Source of the DNA: Streptomyces milbemycinicus
GTDB taxonomy: Bacteria > Actinomycetota > Actinomycetes > Streptomycetales > Streptomycetaceae
NCBI RefSeq assembly: GCF_002154605.1
Contig: NZ_MUNE01000334.1
Coordinates: forward strand, 1 to 51,826
Direction of reading: 5' to 3'
DNA: 51,826 nt
Positions 33,298 through 41,697 of this stretch are shown one piece after another; the stretch's first letter is position 1, and every line of letters begins with the position of its first letter. A program made the position numbers and the translations under genes. The notes beneath the pieces were generated by a model. The model was given only the letters and a program-made list of their open reading frames with translations. It was not told the DNA's origin and ran no database searches.

Positions 33298-33810
33298 CTA
33301 CTTCCTGGCCGTCGGCTGGTCGCTCGCCTCGGACAGGAAGGACTCGGCGGTCTCCACCGCCTCGCGGGCGGGCAGCGCACGGAACACCCAGGTGCGGTAG
33401 GACCAGAACCGGAAGAGCGTGGCGATGCCGATGCCGACGAACTTGAACACGTTGTTCTGCAGCTGGCTGTCCCAGCCGAAACCGTACGTCGCGGTGTAGA
33501 GCACGCCGTTCTCGATGATCAGGCCGACCGCGCTGAACAGCAGAAAGAGGGTGAGCTCCTTCGTACGTCCCTGCTTGTCGCGGTCCCGGTAGGTGAAGTA
33601 CCGGAACCCCACGTAGTTGAAGGCGATGGCGACGATGGTCGCCACGATGCTGGCCCGTACCGTGGGCAGCTCGGTGAAATGGCTGACCAGGTTGAAAACG
33701 CCCAGGTTGACCAGGACACCGGCACCGCCGACAGCGCCGAACTTGAGGATCTCATGGGTGAGTTGATCCACTCGTGCGCGCAGCCTGCCGATCGTGCGCT
33801 GTTCACTCAT
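33298..33810 (-). CDS. GtrA-family membrane protein
   Basis: A 170-aa protein with four membrane helices in the GtrA layout: LKFGAVGGAGVLVNLGVFNLV, ASIVATIVAIAFNYVGFRYFTY, ELTLFLLFSAVGLIIENGVL, and NVFKFVGIGIATLFRFWSYR. The conserved N-x-x-R-F-x-F/T-Y and RFWSYRTWVF features are present. GtrA proteins are thought to flip or handle undecaprenyl-linked sugars for cell-surface glycans. No glycosyltransferase partner is adjacent. ATG 33810 has only a weak upstream site. It sits downstream of the protease cassette on the same strand with a 110-bp gap. Confidence 0.88.
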   Translation of the reverse strand: MSEQRTIGRLRARVDQLTHEILKFGAVGGAGVLVNLGVFNLVSHFTELPTVRASIVATIVAIAFNYVGFRYFTYRDRDKQGRTKELTLFLLFSAVGLIIENGVLYTATYGFGWDSQLQNNVFKFVGIGIATLFRFWSYRTWVFRALPAREAVETAESFLSEASDQPTARK

Positions 33811-33920
33811 GGCAACTACTCAGCCCCGTCCGATCGGCGTCAACAACTCCGACCATGCTAACCAGCGGCCGGAGCGCCCGCCCGTCGGTGTTGCAGAACC
33901 GGCCTTTTATCACCGAACTG

Positions 33921-34307
33921 TCACAGGCCGCCACGGGTGCGCAGCCGCAGCTCCAGCACCGCGGCCACCGCCTCCAGCCAGCGCGCCACGATCTCGTCCT
34001 CCGCCACGCCCTTCACCATGGGCGCGGCCGTCCCCAGCCACTCGCGCGCCAGCGCGCCCGCCTCGGGCCCGGGCAGCGGTTCCGGCAGCTCCGAGGCCAT
34101 CCGGGTGCCACCGCGCCGTACCACCTCCGCGAGGTACGCCACCGACCGCGGCTGCACCTCCAGCCGCTCGGCCCCGAGCGCCGCGGCGATCGCCCCGTCC
34201 CCGAAGAGCGCGGCGCGGTGCGCGCCGCCGAACATCATCCCGTAGCGGATCATCAGGGGGACGTCGAGGGCGATCAGCTCCTCGTCGGTCATGTTCTGGT
34301 GTGTCAT
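33921..34307 (-). CDS. Small protein of unknown function, last gene of the WxG-protease cassette
   Basis: A 128-aa soluble, mostly helical protein with no signal peptide or membrane segment. It starts MTHQNMTDEELIALDVPLMIRYGMMFGGAHRAALFG and has a C-terminal helix VARWLEAVAAVLELRLRT; I recognise no family. It is 27 bp downstream of a WxG-protease gene on the same strand and probably cotranscribed. Its position is where an immunity or chaperone protein would sit, but nothing in the sequence proves this. An ATG at 34292 is an alternative start. Confidence 0.6.
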   Translation of the reverse strand: MTHQNMTDEELIALDVPLMIRYGMMFGGAHRAALFGDGAIAAALGAERLEVQPRSVAYLAEVVRRGGTRMASELPEPLPGPEAGALAREWLGTAAPMVKGVAEDEIVARWLEAVAAVLELRLRTRGGL

Positions 34308-34334
34308 GGGCCGGGGTCACCTCAGCGGGAAGGC

Positions 34335-35933
34335 TCATCGGGGCAGGGAATACACATACGCGTTCGGCAGGCGGTGGTCGGACGCCTTGTCCATGTGGTT
34401 GTTGATGAAGTCTTCCTCGCTGACCCAGGTGGTGTACCCCCACGGGTTGTAGACCTCGAGCTTGTCGCCCTCATGGCCGACGATCAACATGGCGTGCCCG
34501 GTACGCACCTGGCCGGAGCTGTCCGTCGAATACCCTTCGACGCCGATCGGTACGGGCTTGCCCTCGTCCACCGCCTCCTCGATCAACGGTAGGGCGTCCC
34601 GCCGGCTCTCCGTGTTGTTCATTCTGTGGTGCTCATAGGTGCCGCCGGTGTGCTGCGCGAGCTCGTCGTTGAGGACTTCGCGCTTGCCGGTCAGGTCCAT
34701 GCCGCCGTCGGGGAGGGGACCGCCGTCGCCCTCCTCGTGGACCCGGATCTGCTCGTTGAGCAGCCGCTTCTTGAACGCGGCGGGGCTGTCGTACGCCGGG
34801 TCGCCGGGGTGCCCGCCGGTGGTCAGCCGCAGTGTGTAGACGGGGTCGACCAGGGCGCGGGCGGCGACGGTGGACGAGGACACGCAGGTCCCGTTGTCGC
34901 CCTGTGTCCACTGCGCCCCCTTGGCGCCGGGGACATCGAACTCGGACGCCGAGTCCACGCCGACCCTGGTGTCCCCGCTGGTGTGGAACGGCGCGAGGTG
35001 TTCACGCAGCCAGGTCGTGTCCCGGCTGTGGATGTCCTCGCCGAAGGACCGCAGCGTCTTGATGTCGTACCCGGCGGCCAGGGCCTTCATCAGATACGCG
35101 CTCTCCTGCGGGGACTTGGCGCGGGAGATCAGCCGGTCGAACTCGGCCTGGTCCTGCGCGCTCATCTTGTCCCTGAACTGCGCCGAGCGCTTGAGTTCGT
35201 TGGCGCTGAGGATTTCGTTGAGGTCCGCGGGGCCGCCCGGATCGGCCGCGTCGGCGATGACCAGCCGGTCCGCATCGGTGAGGCCGCTTGCGGTGACCCT
35301 CCGGGTCCGGGCCTGTGCGGCCAGCTTGGTGAGCTTGTCCGCCGCCTTCTTCCCGCCCTCCTTGGCCCGGTCGTCCGCCTCGATCAGGTACGTGATGCCG
35401 TCGAGGGTGGCCTTCTTGGCTTCCCGGAGCTGTTCGCGATCGCTGAACATGCCGCACAGCGACTTCCCGTAGTCCAGCGCGAGGCGCGCGTATTCGTCCG
35501 TCGCCTGCGCCGCTCCGATATCGATGGCCAGCTGCCGCAGCACCGGTACGGCCTCCCGTAGCTTTTCGGCCGTGTCATCGGTGGTGCGCGAGGCGGCGCC
35601 CACGACCTCGCTCGCCTTCTCCCCGGCCGTGCCCACCCACACCGCGGGCAGCCCGGCCTTCGCCACCTTTCCCAGGTCGCCCTGCGCGGACTCCAAGAGC
35701 TCCGCGGCCCGCGTGTAGCTCGCCGCGACGCCGTCGATGTGGTCCGAGTCACCGACGGGCTTCGGAGTGTCCCGTGCTTTGCCGATCGCGTCGGACAGAT
35801 CCGAGCAGAACCCGATCGCCGCGAAGCCCGTGTCCTCGACCTTCAGGGACTGCACATGCTTATGCAGCGCGTCCAGCTTCTGCCGCTTGGCCTGATCCTG
35901 CGGCTTCTGCTGTGTTTTATCGTGCCCGGCCAT
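34335..35933 (-). CDS. WxG-domain protein with papain/calpain-like cysteine protease domain (paralogue 1)
   Basis: A 532-aa protein without a classical signal peptide. The N-terminal ~210 residues are helical, with a WxG motif (Trp99-Val-Gly101 in LPAVWVGTAG) as in ESX/WXG substrates. A linker region (about 215-330) follows. The C-terminal domain has Gln344 and Cys350 (QGDNGTCVSS), His480 (GHAMLIVGHEGD) and Asn496 (YNPWG). Gln-Cys spacing is 6 and His-Asn spacing 16, both as in papain (19/25 and 159/175). ATG 35933 has an aggag-rich leader. It follows a small WXG100-like gene by 14 bp. A secreted effector or toxin protease is the best guess. Confidence 0.75.
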   Translation of the reverse strand: MAGHDKTQQKPQDQAKRQKLDALHKHVQSLKVEDTGFAAIGFCSDLSDAIGKARDTPKPVGDSDHIDGVAASYTRAAELLESAQGDLGKVAKAGLPAVWVGTAGEKASEVVGAASRTTDDTAEKLREAVPVLRQLAIDIGAAQATDEYARLALDYGKSLCGMFSDREQLREAKKATLDGITYLIEADDRAKEGGKKAADKLTKLAAQARTRRVTASGLTDADRLVIADAADPGGPADLNEILSANELKRSAQFRDKMSAQDQAEFDRLISRAKSPQESAYLMKALAAGYDIKTLRSFGEDIHSRDTTWLREHLAPFHTSGDTRVGVDSASEFDVPGAKGAQWTQGDNGTCVSSSTVAARALVDPVYTLRLTTGGHPGDPAYDSPAAFKKRLLNEQIRVHEEGDGGPLPDGGMDLTGKREVLNDELAQHTGGTYEHHRMNNTESRRDALPLIEEAVDEGKPVPIGVEGYSTDSSGQVRTGHAMLIVGHEGDKLEVYNPWGYTTWVSEEDFINNHMDKASDHRLPNAYVYSLPR

Positions 35934-35947
35934 GTGCGCCCTGCTCC

Positions 35948-36316
35948 TCAGGAGTTCTGCGAGTAGCGGTGGATAGCGCTGAAGTCGCTCTCTCTGGCGT
36001 GGTCGGTTCCGCGATACGCCTTCGAACTGACCCCGATCTTCTTCTGCAGCTCGCGCACCGCGCCCTCAAGGGTCTTGCACTCGGCGATCCAGGCGTCGGA
36101 GAAATCGTTGAAGGCGGGCGCGGCCCCGTACTCGCCGAAGTGCATCAGGGAGGAGGGCAGTTCGAGGAGTCCACCGAATCCGGGGAACCCGCCGCCCTCG
36201 TCGCCCTGCTCCAGCAGCCCCTTGGCCGCCTTGATGTCGTCGGCGGCGAGCCCCAGGCGCTCCGCCTGGCTGAGCGCGCCGCCGTGCTGGATGCCGAGGT
36301 CCTTGTCCTGTCCCAT
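35948..36316 (-). CDS. Small WXG100-like protein
   Basis: A 122-aa helical protein with no signal peptide. It has an amphipathic N-terminal helix (SQAERLGLAADDIKAAKGLLEQ), a Gly/Phe-rich turn, and a second long helix (AWIAECKTLEGAVRELQKKIG) followed by AYRGTDHARE, resembling the C-terminal tD-type ending of streptomycete ESX-associated small proteins. No canonical WxG is present, so family membership is tentative. gggggagg precedes ATG 36316. It sits 14 bp upstream of the WxG-protease gene, the normal place for a secretion partner or chaperone. Confidence 0.6.
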   Translation of the reverse strand: MGQDKDLGIQHGGALSQAERLGLAADDIKAAKGLLEQGDEGGGFPGFGGLLELPSSLMHFGEYGAAPAFNDFSDAWIAECKTLEGAVRELQKKIGVSSKAYRGTDHARESDFSAIHRYSQNS

Positions 36317-36445
36317 AAAGGCCTCCCCCGAGGAAGTGGACGCGGCGGGCCCGCGTCAAATACGGCCGAATCCTAACCATCGTGACTGAGACCGGGACGG
36401 GCGGGCCGGACTGGCGGGCCATCGGCGTCGTCCCGAAACGCCGGA

Positions 36446-36985
36446 TCAGCGCACGGTCACCCGATAGGTGACGGTGCGGGGAAGGTCGGGGGAGTAGCCG
36501 CCGGCGGACTTGTCCGTGCCGAAGGAGTTGGCGAGGACGATCCGGGTCTGTCCGGCCTTCAGCGCCTCGAAGGTGAAGTACTTGGTGTGGCCCCCGCCGA
36601 TGAGTTCCTTCTCCCGGGCGGTCTGGTACGAGCTCTCGCCCACCTTGCGCAGCACCGCCGCCGACGGGCCGGGCTTGGCCACGCTCCAGTCGGCGCGCGC
36701 GGAGATGTTCTGCCGCATGGCGATCGAGAACCGCTCGCCGCGCTTGACGGTGATCGGGCCCTCGGTGCGGTCCAGGTCCTTGGAGTAGGTCCGGTCCTGG
36801 TGCACCGTGCCGAGGCCGGTGGGTTTCGGGTCGGAGGACGGTGAGGGGGAGGTCGAGGGTGAGTTCGAGGACGACGAGGGGCCCGCGGACTTGGCGGGGG
36901 AGCCGTCGTCCGACTGGCAGCCCGCGGCGCAGAGCGCGAGGCCGGTCAGGAGCAGGGCGGAGGTGCGACGGGTGATGGTGCTCAT
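36446..36985 (-). CDS. Chagasin (I42)-like protease-inhibitor lipoprotein
   Basis: A 179-aa protein with a signal peptide and lipobox ending CAAGC (Cys23), a Ser/Pro linker to residue 55, and a beta-rich domain. That domain follows chagasin order: ITVKRGERFSIAMRQN then ADW (like LTVxxGExxxIxLpxN...W), ELIGGGHTKYFTFEALKAGQ (like LLGAGGTEHFHVTVKAAG), and a final TYRVTVR strand. The signature NPTTG and RPW inhibitory loops are not conserved. I42 proteins block papain-like proteases, so this is the likely inhibitor or immunity factor of the adjacent protease. It starts 2 bp after the protease stop, on the outer membrane face. Confidence 0.7.
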   Translation of the reverse strand: MSTITRRTSALLLTGLALCAAGCQSDDGSPAKSAGPSSSSNSPSTSPSPSSDPKPTGLGTVHQDRTYSKDLDRTEGPITVKRGERFSIAMRQNISARADWSVAKPGPSAAVLRKVGESSYQTAREKELIGGGHTKYFTFEALKAGQTRIVLANSFGTDKSAGGYSPDLPRTVTYRVTVR

Positions 36986-36987
36986 AA

Positions 36988-38544
36988 TCACTTCGGCAGG
37001 TAGACGGAGTAGGCGGTCGGGAAGTAGCCGTTGGTCGTGTAGCCCATCCTGTTGTGGACGAAGTCGTCCTCGCTGATCCAGGTGATGGTGCCGTTCGGGT
37101 TGTAGACCTGGAGCCGGTCGCCCTCGTGCCCGACGATCATCATCGCGTGTTTGCCGGTGGAGCCCTTGACGTCGACCGGGACGGGCACGCCGTTGTCGAT
37201 GTGCCGCTCGATCTCGGCCAGGGACGCCTGGCGCTCCGCGTTGTTGTCCAGCTTCCGTTCGGCGTAGTTGGCGTCGGTGTAGCTGCCCACCTCGACGTCG
37301 GCGACGTGCTGCTGGCCGTAGGGGTCCATGCCGCCGTCGGGGAGGGGATCGCCGCCGCCCTCCGCATGCACGCGGTTCTGCTCCTGCTTGAGGCGGTCGG
37401 CGAACGCGATGGGGTTGTCGTACGCGGGGTCGTCGGGGCGGCCGCCGGTCGTGAGCTGGAGGGCGTAGAGGGGGTCGACCATCGCCCGGGCGTTGACGGT
37501 CGACGAGGCGACACATGTTCCGTCCGGACCCTGGTCCCACTTGGCGCCCTGGTAGTTCACATAGTTGGTGCCGGCGTCGGTGCTCTGGATGACGACGGGG
37601 GTGAGGCGGTCGCTCAGCCACTGCGGGGGCCGGCCGTGGATCTGCTGGGCGAAGCCGTCGATCTGCTGCAGACCGTGCCCCGCTGCCAGGGCCTTCATCA
37701 GATACGCCCGCTCCTGCGGGGACTTGGCGGAGGACAGCAGCCGGTTGAACTCCGCCTTGTCGTGCGCGTTCATCTTGTCCATGAACTCGGAGGAGCGCTT
37801 GAGCTCGTTGGCGGTGAGGATCTCGTTGAGGTCGGCGGGGCCGCCGGGGGCGGCGGCGTCGGCGAGAACGAGCTGGTCGGCGTCGGTCAGCCCGTCGGCG
37901 GTGACCTTCCGGGCCCGGGCCTCGGACGCCAGCTTGGTGAGCGTCTTCTGGGCCTCGTTGCCGGCCGCCTTGGCGCGGCCGGCGGCGTCGCTCATATACG
38001 AGACGCCGTCGAGGATGGCCGTCCTGGCCCGGCGCAGCTCGTCGGCCGGCATGATGAGGTCGCCGTTGTTCAGGATCGACGCCGCCGCGTTGAGCGCGCT
38101 GACCCCGTAGTCGTGCTTCGACTGGGCCTCGCGGATGCCCTCGGCCAGGGCCCTCAGCGCGGGGACGGCCTCCTGGAACTTCTGGCCCATCTGGTCGGCG
38201 GAGTACGAGGCGGCGTTGATGACCTCGCTCGCCTTCGCCCCGGCGGTGCCCACCCACACGGCGGGCAGCCCGTCCTTGGCGACCTTCCGCAGATCGCCCT
38301 GGGCCCTGTCCACGATCGCGGCCGCTTCCCGGTAGCGTCCCGCGACGCCGTCGATATGGTCCGGGCTGCCGTGCGGGGCGGAGAACTCCCGGGCCTCGCT
38401 GATCGCGCCGGCCAGGTCGTTGCGCGCCCTCATCTGGTCGTCGAACGAATCGGGGTCCACCTGGATCGCCTGGACGCGCTTGTGCAGCTTGTCCAGCCCG
38501 TCCTGGTTGTCGGTGAACTTCTCTCTCAGCCTGCCCGTCGTCAT
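36988..38544 (-). CDS. WxG-domain protein with papain/calpain-like cysteine protease domain (paralogue 2)
   Basis: A 518-aa paralogue of the 34335 gene, related along its whole length. The N-terminal helical domain has Trp97-Val-Gly99 (AVWVGTAGAKASEVI). The C-terminal domain has Gln338, Cys344 (QGPDGTCVAS), His466 (KHAMMIVGHEGD) and Asn482 (YNPNG); the Trp after Asn in paralogue 1 is replaced by Asn484. Triad spacing is identical to paralogue 1 and to papain. ATG 38544 follows gggggaagccga. The chagasin-like lipoprotein gene is 2 bp downstream. The N-terminal extension in the same frame upstream is unsupported. Confidence 0.75.
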   Translation of the reverse strand: MTTGRLREKFTDNQDGLDKLHKRVQAIQVDPDSFDDQMRARNDLAGAISEAREFSAPHGSPDHIDGVAGRYREAAAIVDRAQGDLRKVAKDGLPAVWVGTAGAKASEVINAASYSADQMGQKFQEAVPALRALAEGIREAQSKHDYGVSALNAAASILNNGDLIMPADELRRARTAILDGVSYMSDAAGRAKAAGNEAQKTLTKLASEARARKVTADGLTDADQLVLADAAAPGGPADLNEILTANELKRSSEFMDKMNAHDKAEFNRLLSSAKSPQERAYLMKALAAGHGLQQIDGFAQQIHGRPPQWLSDRLTPVVIQSTDAGTNYVNYQGAKWDQGPDGTCVASSTVNARAMVDPLYALQLTTGGRPDDPAYDNPIAFADRLKQEQNRVHAEGGGDPLPDGGMDPYGQQHVADVEVGSYTDANYAERKLDNNAERQASLAEIERHIDNGVPVPVDVKGSTGKHAMMIVGHEGDRLQVYNPNGTITWISEDDFVHNRMGYTTNGYFPTAYSVYLPK

Positions 38545-38707
38545 TCGGCTTCCCCCTGTAGGACGCGCGCGGCAGGTCCACGTCAAACCGTGCCCGGCAG
38601 GTCCATGTCGAATGCACGGAGATCATAACGTCGTGCAGGAACATCCAATAGATCCGCCGAGGTCAGGGCCATCGCCATGCGCCCCGGGGCCCGTCTGGCC
38701 GGGAAGC

Positions 38708-38713
38708 TACCCT
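38708..38713 (+). promoter_or_regulatory. purK: -10-like TACCCT 7 nt before the purK start
   Basis: TACCCT is followed by tgggggc and then GTG 38721. The spacing fits a leaderless promoter, though tgggggc could also serve as a very short-spaced ribosome site. Confidence 0.4.
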
Positions 38714-38720
38714 TGGGGGC

Positions 38721-39860
38721 GTGACATTCCCGGTAGTCGGCATGGTCGGCGGCGGCCAGCTCGCCCGTATGACCCACGAAGCGGGCATCCCGCTCGGCAT
38801 CAGGTTCAAGCTGCTCAGTGACACCCGCCAGGACTCGGCGGCCCAGGTGGTCAGCGACGTCGTGGTGGGCGACTACCGCGACCTGGAGACCCTTCGTGCT
38901 TTCGCACAAGGCTGTGATGTGGTCACCTTCGATCACGAACACGTCCCGGCCGAGCATCTGCGCGCCCTGGAGGCGGAGGGCGTCGTCATCCGCCCCGGCG
39001 TCGAGGCGCTGCTGCACGCCCAGGACAAGGGCGTCATGCGGGAGCGGCTGCGCGCGGCCGGGGTGCCCTGCCCCCGCCACCGCATCGTGGCGGACCCCGC
39101 CGACGTGGAGCGGTTCGCCGCGGAGGGCGATGGTTTTCCGGTCGTTCTGAAGACGGTCCGCGGCGGCTACGACGGCAAGGGGGTGTGGGTCGTCGGCGAC
39201 GCCGAGGAGGCGGCCGAGCCCTTCCGCGCCGGGGTGCCGGTGCTCGCCGAGGAGAAGGTCGACTTCGCCCGCGAGCTCGCCGCCAATGTCGTACGGTCCC
39301 CGCACGGCCAGGCCGTCGCCTACCCCGTCGTCGAGTCGATCCAGGTGAACGGGGTCTGCGACACGGTCATCGCCCCGGCCCCCGGGCTGAGCGAGGAGCT
39401 GTCCGGCCAGGCCCAGGAGATGGCAATCAAGATCGCGGCGGAGCTCGGGGTCGTCGGCCATCTCGCGGTCGAGCTCTTCGAGACCCGGGACGGGCGGCTG
39501 CTGGTCAACGAGCTGGCGATGCGCCCGCACAATTCCGGCCACTGGACCCAGGACGGCGCCGTCACCTCGCAGTTCGCCAACCATGTGCGCGCTGTGCTCG
39601 ACCTGCCGCTCGGCGACCCGCGCCCGCGCGCCACCTGGACCGTGATGACCAATGTGCTCGGCGGCGACTTCCCCGATATGTACTCCGCCTATCTGCACTG
39701 CATGGCCCGCGACCCGGCCCTGAAGATCCATATGTACGGCAAGGATGTGAAGCCCGGCCGCAAGGTCGGCCACGTCAACACCTACGGCGACGACCTGGCC
39801 GACGTGCGCGAGCGCGGTCGCCATGCCGCCGACTACCTCCGAGGGACCATCACCGAATGA
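38721..39860 (+). CDS. purK: N5-carboxyaminoimidazole ribonucleotide synthase (PurK)
   Basis: A 379-aa ATP-grasp enzyme converting AIR, bicarbonate and ATP to N5-CAIR in purine synthesis. It has the [15 protein letters not shown] nucleotide start, TFDHEHVP substrate loop, [32 protein letters not shown] (ATP-grasp), [27 protein letters not shown] with the metal-binding Glu/Asn, and [18 protein letters not shown] 38721 lies at a leaderless-type distance from TACCCT. The stop overlaps purE as ATGA. Confidence 0.96.
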   Translation: MTFPVVGMVGGGQLARMTHEAGIPLGIRFKLLSDTRQDSAAQVVSDVVVGDYRDLETLRAFAQGCDVVTFDHEHVPAEHLRALEAEGVVIRPGVEALLHAQDKGVMRERLRAAGVPCPRHRIVADPADVERFAAEGDGFPVVLKTVRGGYDGKGVWVVGDAEEAAEPFRAGVPVLAEEKVDFARELAANVVRSPHGQAVAYPVVESIQVNGVCDTVIAPAPGLSEELSGQAQEMAIKIAAELGVVGHLAVELFETRDGRLLVNELAMRPHNSGHWTQDGAVTSQFANHVRAVLDLPLGDPRPRATWTVMTNVLGGDFPDMYSAYLHCMARDPALKIHMYGKDVKPGRKVGHVNTYGDDLADVRERGRHAADYLRGTITE

Positions 39861-40390
39861 GCAGCCCCAGCGCCCCCGTCGTCGGCATCGTCATGGGCTC
39901 CGACTCCGACTGGCCCGTGATGGAGGAGGCGGCGAAGGCCCTCGACGAGTTCGAGATCCCGTACGAGGTGGATGTCGTCTCCGCCCACCGCATGCCGCGC
40001 GAGATGGTCGCCTACGGCGAGAACGCGGCGCCCCGCGGCCTCAAGGCGATCATCGCGGGCGCCGGCGGCGCCGCCCACCTCCCCGGCATGCTGGCCTCCG
40101 TCACCCCGCTGCCGGTGATCGGCGTGCCGGTCCCGCTCAAGTACCTGGACGGGATGGACTCGCTGCTGTCGATCGTCCAGATGCCCGCGGGCGTGCCCGT
40201 GGCCACCGTCTCCGTCGGCGGCGCCCGTAACGCCGGGCTGCTGGCCGCCCGCATGCTGGCCGCCCACGACCCCGAACTGCTCGCCCGGATGCGCGACTTC
40301 CAGGAAGAGCTGAACGAGCAGGCCACGCAGAAGGGCAAGCGGCTGCGGGCCAAGGTGGAGAGCGCGGGGTCGTTCGGCTTCGGGAAGTAG
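39857..40390 (+). CDS. purE: N5-carboxyaminoimidazole ribonucleotide mutase (PurE)
   Basis: A 177-aa enzyme that rearranges N5-CAIR to CAIR, following PurK. It has [21 protein letters not shown] (phosphate-binding), the catalytic His44 in [46 protein letters not shown] and [15 protein letters not shown]. Class I PurE length and motifs are normal. ATG 39857 overlaps the purK TGA. Confidence 0.97.
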   Translation: MSSPSAPVVGIVMGSDSDWPVMEEAAKALDEFEIPYEVDVVSAHRMPREMVAYGENAAPRGLKAIIAGAGGAAHLPGMLASVTPLPVIGVPVPLKYLDGMDSLLSIVQMPAGVPVATVSVGGARNAGLLAARMLAAHDPELLARMRDFQEELNEQATQKGKRLRAKVESAGSFGFGK

Positions 40391-40402
40391 CGGGAGGGGC
40401 AT

Positions 40403-40429
40403 ACGGGGCGCGGCTGCCCGTGGCCCCGT
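40403..40429 (+). terminator. Possible terminator after purE
   Basis: acggggc (40403-40409) pairs with gccccgt (40423-40429) around a 13-nt loop, 12 bp after the purE stop. It has no T-run and is moderate only. Confidence 0.4.
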
Positions 40430-40462
40430 GACTTGGGCCGGGCCTCGTAAGAGGATGGGGCA

Positions 40463-41659
40463 ATGACCGACCGACTCGCGCAAGCCCGTGCCCTGCTGGC
40501 CGCCCACCCCGTCGTCGACGGCCACAACGACCTTCCGTGGGCCCTGCGCGAGCAGGTCCGCTACGACCTGAACCAGCGCGATATCGCCCTCGACCAGCGC
40601 GCCCACCTCCACACCGACATCCCGCGGCTGCGGGCGGGCGGCGTGGGCGCGCAGTTCTGGTCCGTCTACGTACCCTCGCGCCTGAGCGGCGACGCCGCCG
40701 TCAGCGCCACCCTCGAACAGATCGACGCGGTGCGGCAGCTGGCCGGCCGCTACGGCTCCGATCTGCGGCTCGCCCGCACCGCCGACGACATGGAGGCGGC
40801 GCGGGCCGAGGGCCGGATCGCCTCCCTCATGGGCGCCGAGGGCGGCCACAGCATCAACTGCTCGCTCGCCACCCTGCGCGCGCTGTACGAACTCGGCGTG
40901 CGCTATATGACGCTCACGCACAACGACAACACCCCCTGGGCGGACTCGGCGACCGACGAGCCGCGCGCCCATGGCCTCACCCGCTTCGGCGAGGAGGTCG
41001 TCCGGGAGATGAACCGGCTCGGCATGCTCGTCGACCTCTCGCATGTCTCGGCGGACACCATGCGGGACGCGCTGCGGGTGAGCGACGCCCCCGTCGTCTT
41101 CTCGCACTCCTCGGCGCGCGCCGTATGCGACCACCCGCGCAACATCCCGGACGACGTGCTGGCCCAGCTGCCCGCCAACGGCGGTGTGGCGATGGTCACG
41201 TTCGTCCCGAAGTTCGTCCTGCCACAGGCCGTGGCCTGGACGCGGGCGGCGGAGGAGAACCTGCGCGCCCACGGCCTGGACCCGCTGGCCACCACGCCCG
41301 AGGCGATCAAGGTCCACCAGGCGTACGAGGAGGCCAACCCCCGCCCGGTGGCCACGGCCGCCACCGTCGCCGACCACCTCGACCATATGCGGGACGTGGC
41401 GGGCATCGACCACCTCGGCATCGGCGGCGACTACGACGGCACGCCCTTCGTCCCCGTGGATCTCGCCGATGTCGCGGGCTACCCGAACCTGATCGCCGAG
41501 TTGCTGGAGCGACGCTGGTCCGAGGCCGATCTGGCCAAGCTGACCTGGCAGAACGCGGTACGGGTGGTGCGCGACGCGGAGGCGGTGGCGCGCGACCTCG
41601 GCACCCACCGGGGGCCTTCCCTCGCGACGATCGAGGAGTTGGACGCGGCGGGGACCTGA
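40463..41659 (+). CDS. Renal-dipeptidase-like (M19) membrane dipeptidase family protein
   Basis: A 398-aa zinc dipeptidase. Metal and active-site motifs are [13 protein letters not shown] (His-x-Asp), [11 protein letters not shown] (bridging Glu), [23 protein letters not shown] and [15 protein letters not shown] (His ligands), and [13 protein letters not shown] (Asp). No signal peptide is visible, so it is probably cytosolic, acting on L-D or L-L dipeptides. It lies 72 bp after purE on the same strand; no functional link to purines is evident. Its stop TGA lies in a 14-bp direct repeat. Confidence 0.93.
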   Translation: MTDRLAQARALLAAHPVVDGHNDLPWALREQVRYDLNQRDIALDQRAHLHTDIPRLRAGGVGAQFWSVYVPSRLSGDAAVSATLEQIDAVRQLAGRYGSDLRLARTADDMEAARAEGRIASLMGAEGGHSINCSLATLRALYELGVRYMTLTHNDNTPWADSATDEPRAHGLTRFGEEVVREMNRLGMLVDLSHVSADTMRDALRVSDAPVVFSHSSARAVCDHPRNIPDDVLAQLPANGGVAMVTFVPKFVLPQAVAWTRAAEENLRAHGLDPLATTPEAIKVHQAYEEANPRPVATAATVADHLDHMRDVAGIDHLGIGGDYDGTPFVPVDLADVAGYPNLIAELLERRWSEADLAKLTWQNAVRVVRDAEAVARDLGTHRGPSLATIEELDAAGT

Positions 41660-41697
41660 CGCGGCGGGGACGGCTATACGGCGGGGACGGCTATACG
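41642..41697. repeat. Repeats spanning both convergent stop codons (dipeptidase and UDP-sugar dehydrogenase)
   Basis: The 14-mer gacgcggcggggac occurs at 41642-41655 and 41658-41671, with the dipeptidase TGA between or inside the repeat. A 17-bp unit gcggggacggctatacg occurs exactly at 41664-41680 and 41681-41697, the second overlapping the stop of the opposing gene. Confidence 0.95.

Noticed and set aside
33921..38544. A complete type VII secretion locus
   Set aside because: No EccC-type ATPase, EccB/D/E or mycosin gene is present; only candidate substrates and partners are seen.
36446..38644. A 732-codon frame running across the protease 2 gene and into the lipoprotein
   Set aside because: Only its last 179 codons are real (the chagasin-like lipoprotein). 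The part over protease 2 is a shadow of a clear coding frame with catalytic motifs.
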